Shown: positions 1 through 6,064, numbered from the stretch's first letter. The stretch is 8,020 bases of DNA from JAJRXG01 sp964470035 (GCA_964470035.1 CAYYBR010000199.1:1-8020), one strand, 5' to 3'. Notes: generated by a model not told the origin, from the letters alone. A program made the numbers and translations.

Positions 1-40
1 TTAATTCATTTGAAGTAATATCGCATAGTAAATCATAACT

Positions 41-1399
41 ATGCCCATCTATCAAATGCGCTTGCCCAAGTTAGGCGAAAGTGTAACCGAAGCCACTGTC
101 ATCTCATGGATGAAAGTCGTCGGCGATGAAGTAGCGCAAGACGAGACTATACTAGAGATAGCCACGGACAAGGTGGACTCCGAGCTCCCAGCATTGGCTC
201 CAGGACGGATCGTCGAGATACATGTCCAGGTAGATGAAGTCGTCCAGGTAGGTGGCGTCATCGCTTCTATAGAAGTAAGTGAAGAAGACTATGCGCTCCT
301 GTCTAAAGACACACAAGATATCAGCCCAACTCAAGTGCCAGCTGTAGCATCTAAGGCTATCAAAGATGTAGCACCCTCCCTGCCATCGACTACTGCACCA
401 TCTACTCATCGACCGCTACTTACGCCCTATACAGGTGAAGAGTTAGAAAGATCCTTGAGGCCAAGCCAGACCACGAAATTTTATAGCCCATTGGTTAGAT
501 CGATAGCATCTATCGAGAGACTGAGTATAGCAGAGCTAGATAAAATCTCTGGCACAGGTCACGAGGGACGGGTGACCAGACAGGATGTAGAAAGCTATCT
601 TCAGCACAAATCTGCTCAAGTCTCTAAAGGACAGATACTATATGACAGACCTCATAGTGTATCAGATCCGACTCCCACATATGACCATGGTGATAACATC
701 GATATCATACCGATGGATCGTCGACGTAAGTTGATCGCAGAGCATATGGTGCGTTCTAAGCGGACATCACCACATGTCACTTCATTTTTAGAGATCGATG
801 TCACCGATCTTGTAGCTTGGCGTGAAGAAAGAAAAGAGGACTGGCAGCAGCGCATGCAAGAAAAGCTCACCTATACGCCCTTATTTCTCAGAGCTGTAGT
901 CCAGGCCATCACCGACTTTCCACGGATCAATGCCTCTGTAGAAGGAACGACTATCATCCTCAAAAAATCTATCAACATCGGTATGGCCACTGCCACTGAA
1001 GATGACCAACTAGTAGTCCCAGTCATCAAAGATGCTGATAAGCTAAGCCTAGAAGACCTTTCCACTTACGTAAATGATCTTGCCCGCAGAGCACGCGTAC
1101 ATGACCTCCAACCCGATGAAGTATCAGGGGGCACCTTCACCGTCACCAATGTCGGTACGTTTGGTAATACACTCGGCACCCCTATCATCAATCAACCACA
1201 AGTGGCCATCCTTTCTCTTGGAGCTATAAGAAGAAGGCCAGGTATAGTGGATCGCGATGGAGTCGAGTCTATCGAAGTACGCTCTATGATGTTTTTATCA
1301 CTATCGTATGATCATCGGATAGTAGATGGAGCCTTAGGTGGCAGGTTTTTGAGAAGGGTGGGGGATTATTTGGAGGACGTCGATAGTCTTCTGAGCTAA
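41..1399 (+). CDS. Dihydrolipoamide acyltransferase, E2 subunit of a 2-oxo acid dehydrogenase complex
   Basis: E2 core enzyme: it moves the acyl group from E1 via a lipoyl arm to CoA in the cytoplasmic 2-oxo acid dehydrogenase complex. The 452 residues show the full family order. A lipoyl domain (about 1-80) carries the lipoylation motif ATDKVDSE with Lys44. A Ser/Thr/Pro-rich linker follows, then a peripheral-subunit-binding domain (about 147-189, SPLVRSIA ... GHEGRVTRQDV). The catalytic domain (about 222-452) has FTVTNVGTFG and the active-site YDHRIVDG with His425 and Asp429. Length is normal. The LPKLGESVTEATVISWMK start resembles branched-chain/generic E2 proteins more than pyruvate (PKMSDTM) or 2-oxoglutarate (PTVGES) types, but the substrate is not proven. 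Higher GC than the genes downstream. TTCATTTG at 5-12, near the Bacteroidota -7 box TAnnTTTG, could be its promoter. No strong terminator follows. Confidence 0.97.
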   Translation: MPIYQMRLPKLGESVTEATVISWMKVVGDEVAQDETILEIATDKVDSELPALAPGRIVEIHVQVDEVVQVGGVIASIEVSEEDYALLSKDTQDISPTQVPAVASKAIKDVAPSLPSTTAPSTHRPLLTPYTGEELERSLRPSQTTKFYSPLVRSIASIERLSIAELDKISGTGHEGRVTRQDVESYLQHKSAQVSKGQILYDRPHSVSDPTPTYDHGDNIDIIPMDRRRKLIAEHMVRSKRTSPHVTSFLEIDVTDLVAWREERKEDWQQRMQEKLTYTPLFLRAVVQAITDFPRINASVEGTTIILKKSINIGMATATEDDQLVVPVIKDADKLSLEDLSTYVNDLARRARVHDLQPDEVSGGTFTVTNVGTFGNTLGTPIINQPQVAILSLGAIRRRPGIVDRDGVESIEVRSMMFLSLSYDHRIVDGALGGRFLRRVGDYLEDVDSLLS

Positions 1400-1466
1400 G
1401 ATCGAGTTGATTATAAATTATAAAGCGAGTAATAAGGCTTTTGGACTTGAAGAACAAAAGTTAACT

Positions 1467-1629
1467 TACTCTAGTAGATCATTATGCGCTATTGGAAAAG
1501 TGTCTTTTCCAATGTCTATTTAGTTTAGCAGTAAGAAGGAAACTTAGTTTTCGATTACATTAGCAGTATAAGGCCTATATGTATGTTGTATGGTATATAA
1601 GACTTGTAGAACGGAGTTCTACAAGAGCG
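1467..1629 (+). repeat. Element A, copy 1: ~160-bp structured intergenic repeat
   Basis: First of three copies (others at 3299 and 4113), roughly 85-90% alike by eye. Two tight hairpins are visible. Hairpin 1 is ATTGGAAAAG (1491-1500), loop TGT, CTTTTCCAAT (1504-1513). Hairpin 2 is CTTGTAGAAC (1603-1612), loop GGA, GTTCTACAAG (1616-1625). The ends are imperfect inverted repeats, TACTCTAGTAGATC at the left and GTTCTACAAGAGCG at the right. Unlike copies 2 and 3, similarity stops after the right end (aggggaaaaac follows). It contains no credible ORF. It could be a MITE-like mobile repeat, a cis-regulatory leader or a small RNA; the sequence alone does not decide. Confidence 0.85.
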
Positions 1630-1701
1630 AGGGGAAAAACTGGTTTCAGACCGAGGTGGTATGTATTGTAGAATGTTCACGTGCTTAAATAATCCAACCC
1701 G

Positions 1702-1751
1702 TTGCGCCGGGAGACGCAACTCAACGTTGTTGAATATGAATTGTAGAGCGG
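1702..1751 (+). repeat. Short repeat B, copy 1
   Basis: Matches 1945-1995. A 20-bp block starting TTGCGCCGGGAG and a 22-bp block ending TGTAGAGCGG are identical; only the middle differs, with one indel. The left block folds as GTTGCG (1701-1706), an 8-nt loop and CGCAAC (1715-1720). A related hairpin (TTGCG, 8 nt, CGCAA) sits downstream of element A in copies 2 and 3, so B may be the detached right part of the larger A unit. With the second B copy it brackets a ~190-bp gene remnant as direct repeats. Confidence 0.75.
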
Positions 1752-1966
1752 CGTTTTGCAATAGCGGAGAAGTTATATTAATTCAGACTGAGACTGCTAA
1801 GTCTTACTATCTTGAATATCAAGAAACTGATGGAGTAAAAAAGTTGATATTTAGAAGCGACATTTGATTGTACTTTTTGGTAGACGAGATAAGATATGTG
1901 ATTTCTGTAGATGAAAGTGATTTTTTAAGTGAACATGTGTGGTTTTGCGCCGGGAGACGCAACTGA
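1736..1966 (+). pseudogene. Remnant of a small unknown gene, broken by one in-frame TGA
   Basis: One frame stays coding-like from 1736 (ATG inside repeat B) to the TGA at 1964-1966, interrupted only by a TGA at 1865-1867. Before the stop it reads NSGEVILIQTETAKSYYLEY and KKLIFRSDI. After it comes LYFLVDEIRYVISVDESDF, with no ATG close to the restart. The alternation of hydrophobic and charged residues on both sides of the stop suggests one former protein. The last codons run into the second B repeat, so the original 3' end appears lost. An earlier ATG at 1661 is in frame but its codons cross a hairpin repeat, so I do not use it. No family recognised; it may be chance coding on such a short stretch. 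Confidence 0.4.
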
Positions 1967-1995
1967 ACGGCAGTTGAATATGAATTGTAGAGCGG
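1945..1995 (+). repeat. Short repeat B, copy 2
   Basis: Second copy of the repeat at 1702-1751. Two hairpins share a strand here: TTGCG (1945-1949), 8-nt loop, CGCAA (1958-1962), and CAACTG (1960-1965), loop AACGG, CAGTTG (1971-1976). Because bases 1960-1962 belong to both stems, the two hairpins cannot both fully form. It ends 38 bp before the start of the 338-residue gene and so lies in its likely leader. Confidence 0.75.
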
Positions 1996-2033
1996 AATTC
2001 TTTAGGAACGAATCTGAAACTTGTCTATAACAA

Positions 2034-3050
2034 ATGAAGTCAGAATTAGAAAGACTATTAAAGTGGATAGGGGATCCAAAAAATAAAGAAAATCGAGCCC
2101 TGGTTGATATTGAAAAGGATCCCAGCTTAGTGTCGAGTATTGTGCGATTTAATTTGCTTGAAGCCACATTGAAGTTGTGGGTCAAATATTATTTTGTGGA
2201 TAATGATCTTGGTTTAGCTAAGCAATATCAATATGTCTATGGGCGACTAGTCGACTGGTTGGCCTCAAGATCTGAGTTTGGAGAAAAAATAACAAGTGAA
2301 TTTGGAAATGGTCCTTCCGTTATAACATTGTCGATACTACTTAGTGATTCAAAGGATTTAAAGGAGAGGTTATGTGCGTGGAACTATAATGACAAGTATC
2401 AGGGTAGACCAGTTGTTGGTTTGGGTCCATTTATTCGATCTCTATTATTGGGTGATGAAGAAAGCGCAAAATTAGAGATCGAAAAGTACAAAGCGCTTTC
2501 TCATCGGTATGGGAGAGCATCTTTTGAATATGCTTTGCAAGAGTCTTATTTATATGAACGCGATGCCGAGTTGATGTCAAGTATGTTGTTAAAGGACTCG
2601 GCTGGGGTTACTGAAGTATTGATGTATATATTGAGGCCAGATATTATTCAAAAAAGAATTTACGGCGGCAACTTTTTGAGTAAGTATATAGCAATTCAGC
2701 CCGCGACTATTATCAAGACAATGCATATCATTGGGTTGGATCTGAGTTTGGACCATCACCTGATTCCTGAAGATTTGATGCCTGTGGCACCATTGCAAGA
2801 ATATGATGTACCATATTTTTTTCTTGAAGGATATAAGGGAAAAATTCCTAACAAGTATTTTGATTGGTCTAAAGAGAATATCACGATTTATGAACATGAT
2901 GAAGACTTGAATAACTTTGTATGGGATAAGGAGAAGTATACATCTAGGCAAGAGGCTATAGTTGTAGAAGAAGCATTGCGAAAGAATTATATTGTAAAGC
3001 AGAAGGAGGATGGTAGTTGGGAAATATTAAAGGATCTAAATGATTGCTAG
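2034..3050 (+). CDS. Hypothetical soluble helical protein, 338 aa
   Basis: I do not recognise this protein with confidence. It has no signal peptide and no membrane segment, so it is probably cytoplasmic. Most of it looks alpha-helical: about 1-80 (ERLLKWIGDP, ATLKLWVKYYF, YGRLVDWLASR), a GDEESAKLEIEKYK helix near 140-153, and YGRASFEYALQESYLYERDAE near 159-179. The C-terminal third is different, with LIPEDLMPVAPLQEYDVPYF near 243-262 and an acidic/lysine-rich tail ending LNDC. Large helical single-domain proteins like this include immunity families such as Imm49, but I see no diagnostic motif. The ATG at 2034 is the first in frame; the upstream TATAACAA is A-rich and lacks a Shine-Dalgarno site. 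It lies alone between repeat B and element A copy 2, so it is likely monocistronic. Confidence 0.85.
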   Translation: MKSELERLLKWIGDPKNKENRALVDIEKDPSLVSSIVRFNLLEATLKLWVKYYFVDNDLGLAKQYQYVYGRLVDWLASRSEFGEKITSEFGNGPSVITLSILLSDSKDLKERLCAWNYNDKYQGRPVVGLGPFIRSLLLGDEESAKLEIEKYKALSHRYGRASFEYALQESYLYERDAELMSSMLLKDSAGVTEVLMYILRPDIIQKRIYGGNFLSKYIAIQPATIIKTMHIIGLDLSLDHHLIPEDLMPVAPLQEYDVPYFFLEGYKGKIPNKYFDWSKENITIYEHDEDLNNFVWDKEKYTSRQEAIVVEEALRKNYIVKQKEDGSWEILKDLNDC

Positions 3051-3069
3051 TTTTGCAGAAAATTATGGC

Positions 3070-3103
3070 CGCTCTAAGTAGTATTTAATGTGTACATAGA
3101 GCG
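3070..3103 (+). repeat. Short inverted repeat with element A-type ends
   Basis: CGCTCTA (3070-3076) and TAGAGCG (3097-3103) are a perfect 7-bp inverted repeat separated by 20 bp, starting 20 bp after the stop of the 338-aa gene. The 7-mer is the same as the left end of element A copy 2 (CGCTCTA at 3299). It may be a decayed or minimal A-type element, or simply a transcript 3' hairpin; no T-run follows, which argues against a simple terminator. Confidence 0.4.
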
Positions 3104-3156
3104 AGTATTATGGTAGGTCGCATAGCAGGACAATGTACGCTTCTGGATGCACTAAA

Positions 3157-3219
3157 GGGGGATAAGCATGTCATAATAGTAGTGATATGAAGGCGTCGTG
3201 TAGGAGAGACATATCCCCC
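3157..3219 (+). repeat. Interrupted inverted repeat in a long gene-free stretch
   Basis: GGGGGATA (3157-3164) pairs with TATCCCCC (3212-3219). After a 4-nt bulge (AGCA), TGTC (3169-3172) pairs with GACA (3208-3211), giving 12 base pairs around a 35-nt loop. It abuts the hairpin at 3223-3246. The gap between genes here (3051-3585) is 535 bp; apart from these structures and element A copy 2, I see no coding potential in 3104-3298. It could be part of a structured RNA or a mobile-element relic. Confidence 0.45.
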
Positions 3220-3222
3220 GCT

Positions 3223-3246
3223 AATTTAAGCGTCCTCGCTTAAATT
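3223..3246 (+). terminator. Perfect 10-bp hairpin followed by a T-rich tract
   Basis: AATTTAAGCG (3223-3232), loop TCCT, CGCTTAAATT (3237-3246), followed by TTATTATTATTTAT. The shape suggests a rho-independent terminator, but the stem has few G-C pairs and the T tract is broken by A, and it lies 170 bp beyond the nearest upstream stop. It may instead belong to the structured block that starts at 3157. Being palindromic, it would look the same on the other strand. Confidence 0.35.
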
Positions 3247-3298
3247 TATTATTATTTATATCAGTGAGCCAGCACGGCTCTCATCGAACATAATTCCT

Positions 3299-3526
3299 CG
3301 CTCTAGCAGATCATTAGTCGCTATTGGAAAAGTGTCTTTTCCAATGTCTATTTAGTTTAGCAGAAAGAAGGAAACTTGGTTTTGATTATATTAGCGGTAT
3401 AAGACCCATATTGATGTTGTACGGTATATAAGACCAGTAGAACTGCGTTCTACTAGAGCGGAGGGCTAATCGCGATGCTGATGATGCATGATGTTGCGTT
3501 GGGTGACGCAAAGGACATCTTAGAAT
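3299..3526 (+). repeat. Element A, copy 2, with extended right flank
   Basis: The core is 3299-3460. Hairpin 1 is ATTGGAAAAG (3323-3332), TGT, CTTTTCCAAT (3336-3345). Hairpin 2 is CCAGTAGAAC (3434-3443), TGC, GTTCTACTAG (3447-3456), with one internal C-A mismatch; its T-A pair of copies 1 and 3 is replaced by A-T, a compensatory change. This copy has the best terminal inverted repeat: CGCTCTAGCAGATC against GTTCTACTAGAGCG, 12 of 14 paired. To 3526 it also matches copy 3 (TAATCGCGATGCTGATGAT ... CATCTTAGAATA), including a TTGCG (3494-3498)/CGCAA (3507-3511) hairpin. It ends 59 bp before the membrane-protein gene at 3586. Confidence 0.85.
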
Positions 3527-3557
3527 AGCGAGGTGTTTGAGTTTAGTGAGGTCTCCT

Positions 3558-3575
3558 ATCTCTCAGAACAGAGAT
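3558..3575 (+). promoter_or_regulatory. Small hairpin in the leader just before a start codon
   Basis: ATCTCT (3558-3563), loop CAGAAC, AGAGAT (3570-3575), ending 10 bp before the ATG at 3586. In RNA it would lie in the ribosome-binding region and might damp translation. Six base pairs can occur by chance in this AT-rich DNA, and no comparable hairpin is seen before the neighbouring genes. Confidence 0.2.
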
Positions 3576-3585
3576 CTTCATATCT

Positions 3586-4029
3586 ATGGAAAAATCAAAA
3601 AAGAAATTAATAAGAAGAGCATCAATTGGTCTCTGGTTATTAGTTTTTATGTCAATAACTCTGGTATTGTTGTTTTATCAGAACCTGAATTATCCAAGTA
3701 ATAGGCAATGGAGAGATTTCACTTTTGCAGAATGGTTGTTTCCTCTAGTATTTACAGTTTTATTCGCTCCAATTGTTTCTTTTTATGTCCCATTTGTTTA
3801 CATGCGAATATTGAGTAAGTATGTAGAAAAGTCGGTAAATATTATTGTCCTATTCATATGCTCCTATTTATTACATGCTGCTTTAATTTTCCTTAATCCA
3901 TTGATGTTGTTTGGATTTATGGGTTCGCTTGAAATGGGCGTTAATATTGTGTTAGTTCCAAGCGTGGTTTTCGTGATAGGGTGGTTGTATCTTAAGAGAA
4001 GAGTGGATCTGTTAAGAATAGATTGTTAG
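3586..4029 (+). CDS. Small four-helix integral membrane protein, hypothetical
   Basis: A 147-residue protein with four likely transmembrane segments, at about 14-31, 50-74, 83-103 and 117-136, after a lysine-rich N-terminus (MEKSKKKLIRR) that suggests the N-terminus stays inside. The C-terminal KRRVDLLRIDC is also positive. No catalytic motif or named family is seen. Its size and topology resemble the membrane protein at 4963-5355, and a fragment of that gene lies directly against its stop codon, so the two may be distant relatives or former neighbours. It follows element A copy 2. Immunity to a membrane-acting toxin is one guess, but only a guess. Confidence 0.8.
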   Translation: MEKSKKKLIRRASIGLWLLVFMSITLVLLFYQNLNYPSNRQWRDFTFAEWLFPLVFTVLFAPIVSFYVPFVYMRILSKYVEKSVNIIVLFICSYLLHAALIFLNPLMLFGFMGSLEMGVNIVLVPSVVFVIGWLYLKRRVDLLRIDC

Positions 4030-4104
4030 ACTTATAGTTTTCGAGGGTCGAATACATAACTGGCTGACGTACGTGATTTTAACACTGGCTATAGTGGTTG
4101 TGGT
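4026..4104 (+). pseudogene. 79-bp fragment of the 4963-5355 membrane-protein gene
   Basis: Matches 5168-5246 with 8 differences in 79 bases (about 90%) and no indel. In the matching frame it reads R-L-IVFEGRIHNWLTYVILTL against R-P-IVFEGIRHNWLTYVILAL in the intact gene. It starts within the stop codon of the preceding gene (4027-4029) and ends just before element A copy 3, running on in frame through CCCCCCGCTC to a TAA at 4121. With no start and only the middle of the gene, it is a relic of a deleted copy or the product of a partial duplication. Confidence 0.8.
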
Positions 4105-4112
4105 GTTCCCCC

Positions 4113-4339
4113 CGCTCAAGTAAATCGCTAGTCGCTATTGGAAAAGTGTCTTTTTCAATGTCTATAGAGTTTAGCAGTAAGAAGGAAACTTAGTTTTCGG
4201 TTATATTAGCAGTATAAGGCCTAGATGTATGTTGATTAGTATATAAAACTTGTAGAACGCAGTTCTACAAGAGCGGATAATCGCGATGCTGATGATACAT
4301 GATGTTGCGCTCAGAGACGCTACAGAACATCTTAGAATA
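4113..4339 (+). repeat. Element A, copy 3, with extended right flank
   Basis: The core is 4113-4275. Hairpin 1 is ATTGGAAAAG (4137-4146), TGT, CTTTTTCAAT (4150-4159); the single C-to-T change turns a G-C pair into G-U, still paired in RNA but not in DNA. Hairpin 2 is CTTGTAGAAC (4249-4258), GCA, GTTCTACAAG (4262-4271). The right flank to 4339 matches copy 2, but its third hairpin has decayed (TTGCG against CGCTA). Its left edge truncates the membrane-gene fragment at 4026-4104. It ends 10 bp before the ATG at 4350. Confidence 0.85.
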
Positions 4340-4349
4340 ATGAGTATTC

Positions 4350-4868
4350 ATGAATGATGAGTTAAATAAGTTTTTTGAACATAATCAATTATTGATTCCA
4401 TCACAGATGCATCTTTTATGGAAGATAAATATGAGTGAGGCTTTTTACGGCATGAGAAACTCACCTGTTTATATGAACTACTTTATGTGTTGTTATATAC
4501 ATGATAGTGTTAAAACTGAAATTACGATCCAATCATTCTATCATTCTCAGAGATTGATAGAGTATTACTGGAAGCCAAGATTGAATAGTGATTGATGGAA
4601 TGGGAATAGTAAATTTCTTGACTTCGCTAAAGTATCAGATCCTGATAGAACTACTTTGGCTATAAAAGTGGATCAAAATGATAACGGGTCGATTTGGCTG
4701 GAATTGCCTGATCGAGATTTACAGGAAGATGAGTCAATATTTCGAATAAGGATCTTTGATTGTTTAAATGATCTTTTGCTTAATTGTAAAGAGTTCTATG
4801 ACGATAATTCCGATTTTAACTACAATCTCACAAGAAAGTGTGGTGACTCTTGCTGGACGAGAGGTTAA
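4350..4868 (+). pseudogene. Unknown gene interrupted by a single in-frame TGA
   Basis: One frame is open for 172 sense codons apart from a TGA at 4593-4595. The first part (81 aa) begins MNDELNKFFEHNQLLIPSQ and ends IEYYWKPRLNSD. The same frame goes straight on with WNGNSKFLDFAKVSDPDRTT and IWLELPDRDLQEDESIF to a TAA at 4866. The second part has no ATG near its beginning, only a TTG at 4656, so independent translation is unlikely. Simplest reading: a nonsense mutation in a soluble protein of about 172 aa. Alternatives are a real 81-aa product or TGA readthrough. No signal peptide, no membrane segment, no recognised family. It sits right behind element A copy 3. Confidence 0.6.
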
Positions 4869-4962
4869 AGTAGGGCAGATGTAAATGAGTAAATTTGTTT
4901 GGGGCAAGATAAAGTTGTTTTAAGATATTAGATCTTGTATTGTGCAATGATAATTGGTTCTT

Positions 4963-5355
4963 ATGAAGGCAGCAGAGTTTGTAATTAAATTGATATTGTA
5001 CTTCTTAGTGTCAACTGTTACTCTCTTTCTGATAGAGAGGTCGATATCTGCCTATCAACGTGGTCCGGAGGTTTTTGATATTGACAGTTATAGTTTCGTA
5101 ATGGCGGTTTTATTTATGCCACTATTTCAGTTCATATTAGTTTCTGTTCTTGCCCTTCTGGTAAAATTTAGACCTATAGTTTTCGAAGGTATAAGGCATA
5201 ACTGGCTGACGTACGTGATTCTAGCACTGGCTATAGTGGTTGTGGTCACCACAGTTATTGGTTTTAAAACCATAACGGTAGGTAGTTTTTTTGGTTTTTG
5301 GTTTATCGTTAATTACGTGGTGTTTGGTGAAGTCTTTACTAGTAATACTATATGA
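4963..5355 (+). CDS. Small four-helix integral membrane protein, hypothetical
   Basis: 130 residues with likely transmembrane segments at about 6-25, 44-68, 81-100 and 107-123. The loop after the first segment (ERSISAYQRGPEVFDIDSYS) is polar. I chose the ATG at 4963; a TTG at 4954 would add only three residues. The TGA stop is one base from the ATG of the lipoprotein-like gene at 5357, so the two are very probably co-transcribed and translationally coupled, which suggests a shared role at the cell envelope. A 79-bp internal fragment of this gene is duplicated at 4026. No named family recognised. Confidence 0.8.
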   Translation: MKAAEFVIKLILYFLVSTVTLFLIERSISAYQRGPEVFDIDSYSFVMAVLFMPLFQFILVSVLALLVKFRPIVFEGIRHNWLTYVILALAIVVVVTTVIGFKTITVGSFFGFWFIVNYVVFGEVFTSNTI

Positions 5356-5356
5356 G

Positions 5357-5824
5357 ATGAATGTTGTTGTTATCAGAATTACAGTAATTATCCTTTGTTT
5401 ATATGTTTTATTGTTTAATTCTTGTGATATAAGAACGGACTCTACTTTACATATAGTGGAAATTGATCATTGTGATCAACATAAATTTAGATTTAGGAGT
5501 CAAACACATTTTCTGGTTGAAGGCTATTTAGACCATGAGTATCAGTTAGATAGTGTTGCGAGTAGAGTTGCTTGTGCGTTAAATGATTCCTGGACAATCG
5601 CCGGTCAAACTTATTTTGTATTGTTCTACAAGAAGACAAATAATACGACATATGATAGGTTGAGGTGCAGACCTAAGCCGTTTTATCACGATGTACATTC
5701 TGATCTTCTTTGTATTTATGAGATCAAAAAGAACAATCAAGATAGGATGCATAGATATGCTGGAAGAAATTCCATTTCTATTATTGATGATAACAAAGTA
5801 GATCTCGAATGTGCGAGACTTTAG
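5357..5824 (+). CDS. Putative lipoprotein, paralogue of the 6702-7163 product
   Basis: 155 residues. The N-terminus is hydrophobic (VVIRITVIILCLYVLLFNSC) with Cys23 placed as a lipoprotein acylation site; the LFNSC box is non-canonical but of a kind accepted in Bacteroidota. The rest is soluble and shares spaced blocks with the protein at 6702: QTHFLV / QTHFIV, LDSVA / LDSIA with CA following, then YKKTNNTT / YEKTINTT and LRCR / LMCR. Conserved cysteines at CA and CR could form a disulphide outside the cytoplasm. The frame is open upstream to 5291 inside the previous gene, but the ATG at 5357, one base after that gene's stop, is the natural start. Function unknown. Confidence 0.8.
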   Translation: MNVVVIRITVIILCLYVLLFNSCDIRTDSTLHIVEIDHCDQHKFRFRSQTHFLVEGYLDHEYQLDSVASRVACALNDSWTIAGQTYFVLFYKKTNNTTYDRLRCRPKPFYHDVHSDLLCIYEIKKNNQDRMHRYAGRNSISIIDDNKVDLECARL

Positions 5825-5827
5825 ATG

Positions 5828-5844
5828 TTGCAGAGCTGAATTTT
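5828..5844 (+). repeat. Possible degenerate piece of repeat B
   Basis: TTGCAGAGCTGAATTTT matches 14 of 17 bases of 1985-2001, the right end of repeat B copy 2 and its flank, and lies 4 bp after a stop codon. In this 240-bp gap (5825-6064) I otherwise see only an unconvincing 35-codon ORF at 5868-5975 (begins MEFRDVESIVLHEVY) that could be a gene scrap. The match is short and may be coincidental. Confidence 0.3.
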
Positions 5845-6064
5845 GTGTTGGTGGTAGAGATTGAAGAATGGAATTTAGGGACGTGGAATCCATAGTTTTA
5901 CATGAGGTGTATTGTCTTAGTTCTTGTTTATTTAAGAAACTGCTATTCAATTATGTGTTATGGAGCATATTGTAAAGTATCAATGCCTAAGGGTCATAGG
6001 TGCTGAAGCATTTATTTTTTATTTATTTGAACTTCTTACTTGATAAAGTTATGATACGATTGAG

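Noticed and set aside
1420..1443. Weak stem AAAGC / GCTTT after the E2 gene as a terminator.
   Set aside because: Only five pairs with a 10-nt loop and no T-run.
1692..1735. Integron attC-like pair: ATCCAAC (fits RYYYAAC) and GTTGAAT (fits GTTRRRY) around the hairpin of repeat B copy 1.
   Set aside because: Repeat B copy 2 lacks the left motif, the spacing is not typical, and the equivalent hairpins after element A have neither box. No integrase is in the window.
1661..1735. Start of a 68-aa ORF at the ATG at 1661.
   Set aside because: Its first 25 codons run through the flank of element A and the repeat B hairpin and look non-coding; only the part after about 1752 looks like a gene remnant.
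1467..4339. CRISPR array or tandem repeat.
   Set aside because: Only three copies, 160 bp or more each, spaced by whole genes at irregular distances.
4656..4868. Separate 70-aa gene starting at TTG 4656.
   Set aside because: It is in the same frame as the ORF from 4350, coding character begins before the TTG, and there is no ribosome-binding signal.
5291..5356. N-terminal extension of the lipoprotein gene at 5357 to an ATG at 5291.
   Set aside because: It would overlap the preceding membrane gene by 65 bp and bury the lipoprotein signal; the ATG one base after the stop is the better start.
5868..6006. Two tiny ORFs (5868-5975 and 5902-6006) with hydrophobic or cysteine-rich products.
   Set aside because: Both are under 40 codons, overlap in different frames, and have no homology or start-site support visible here.
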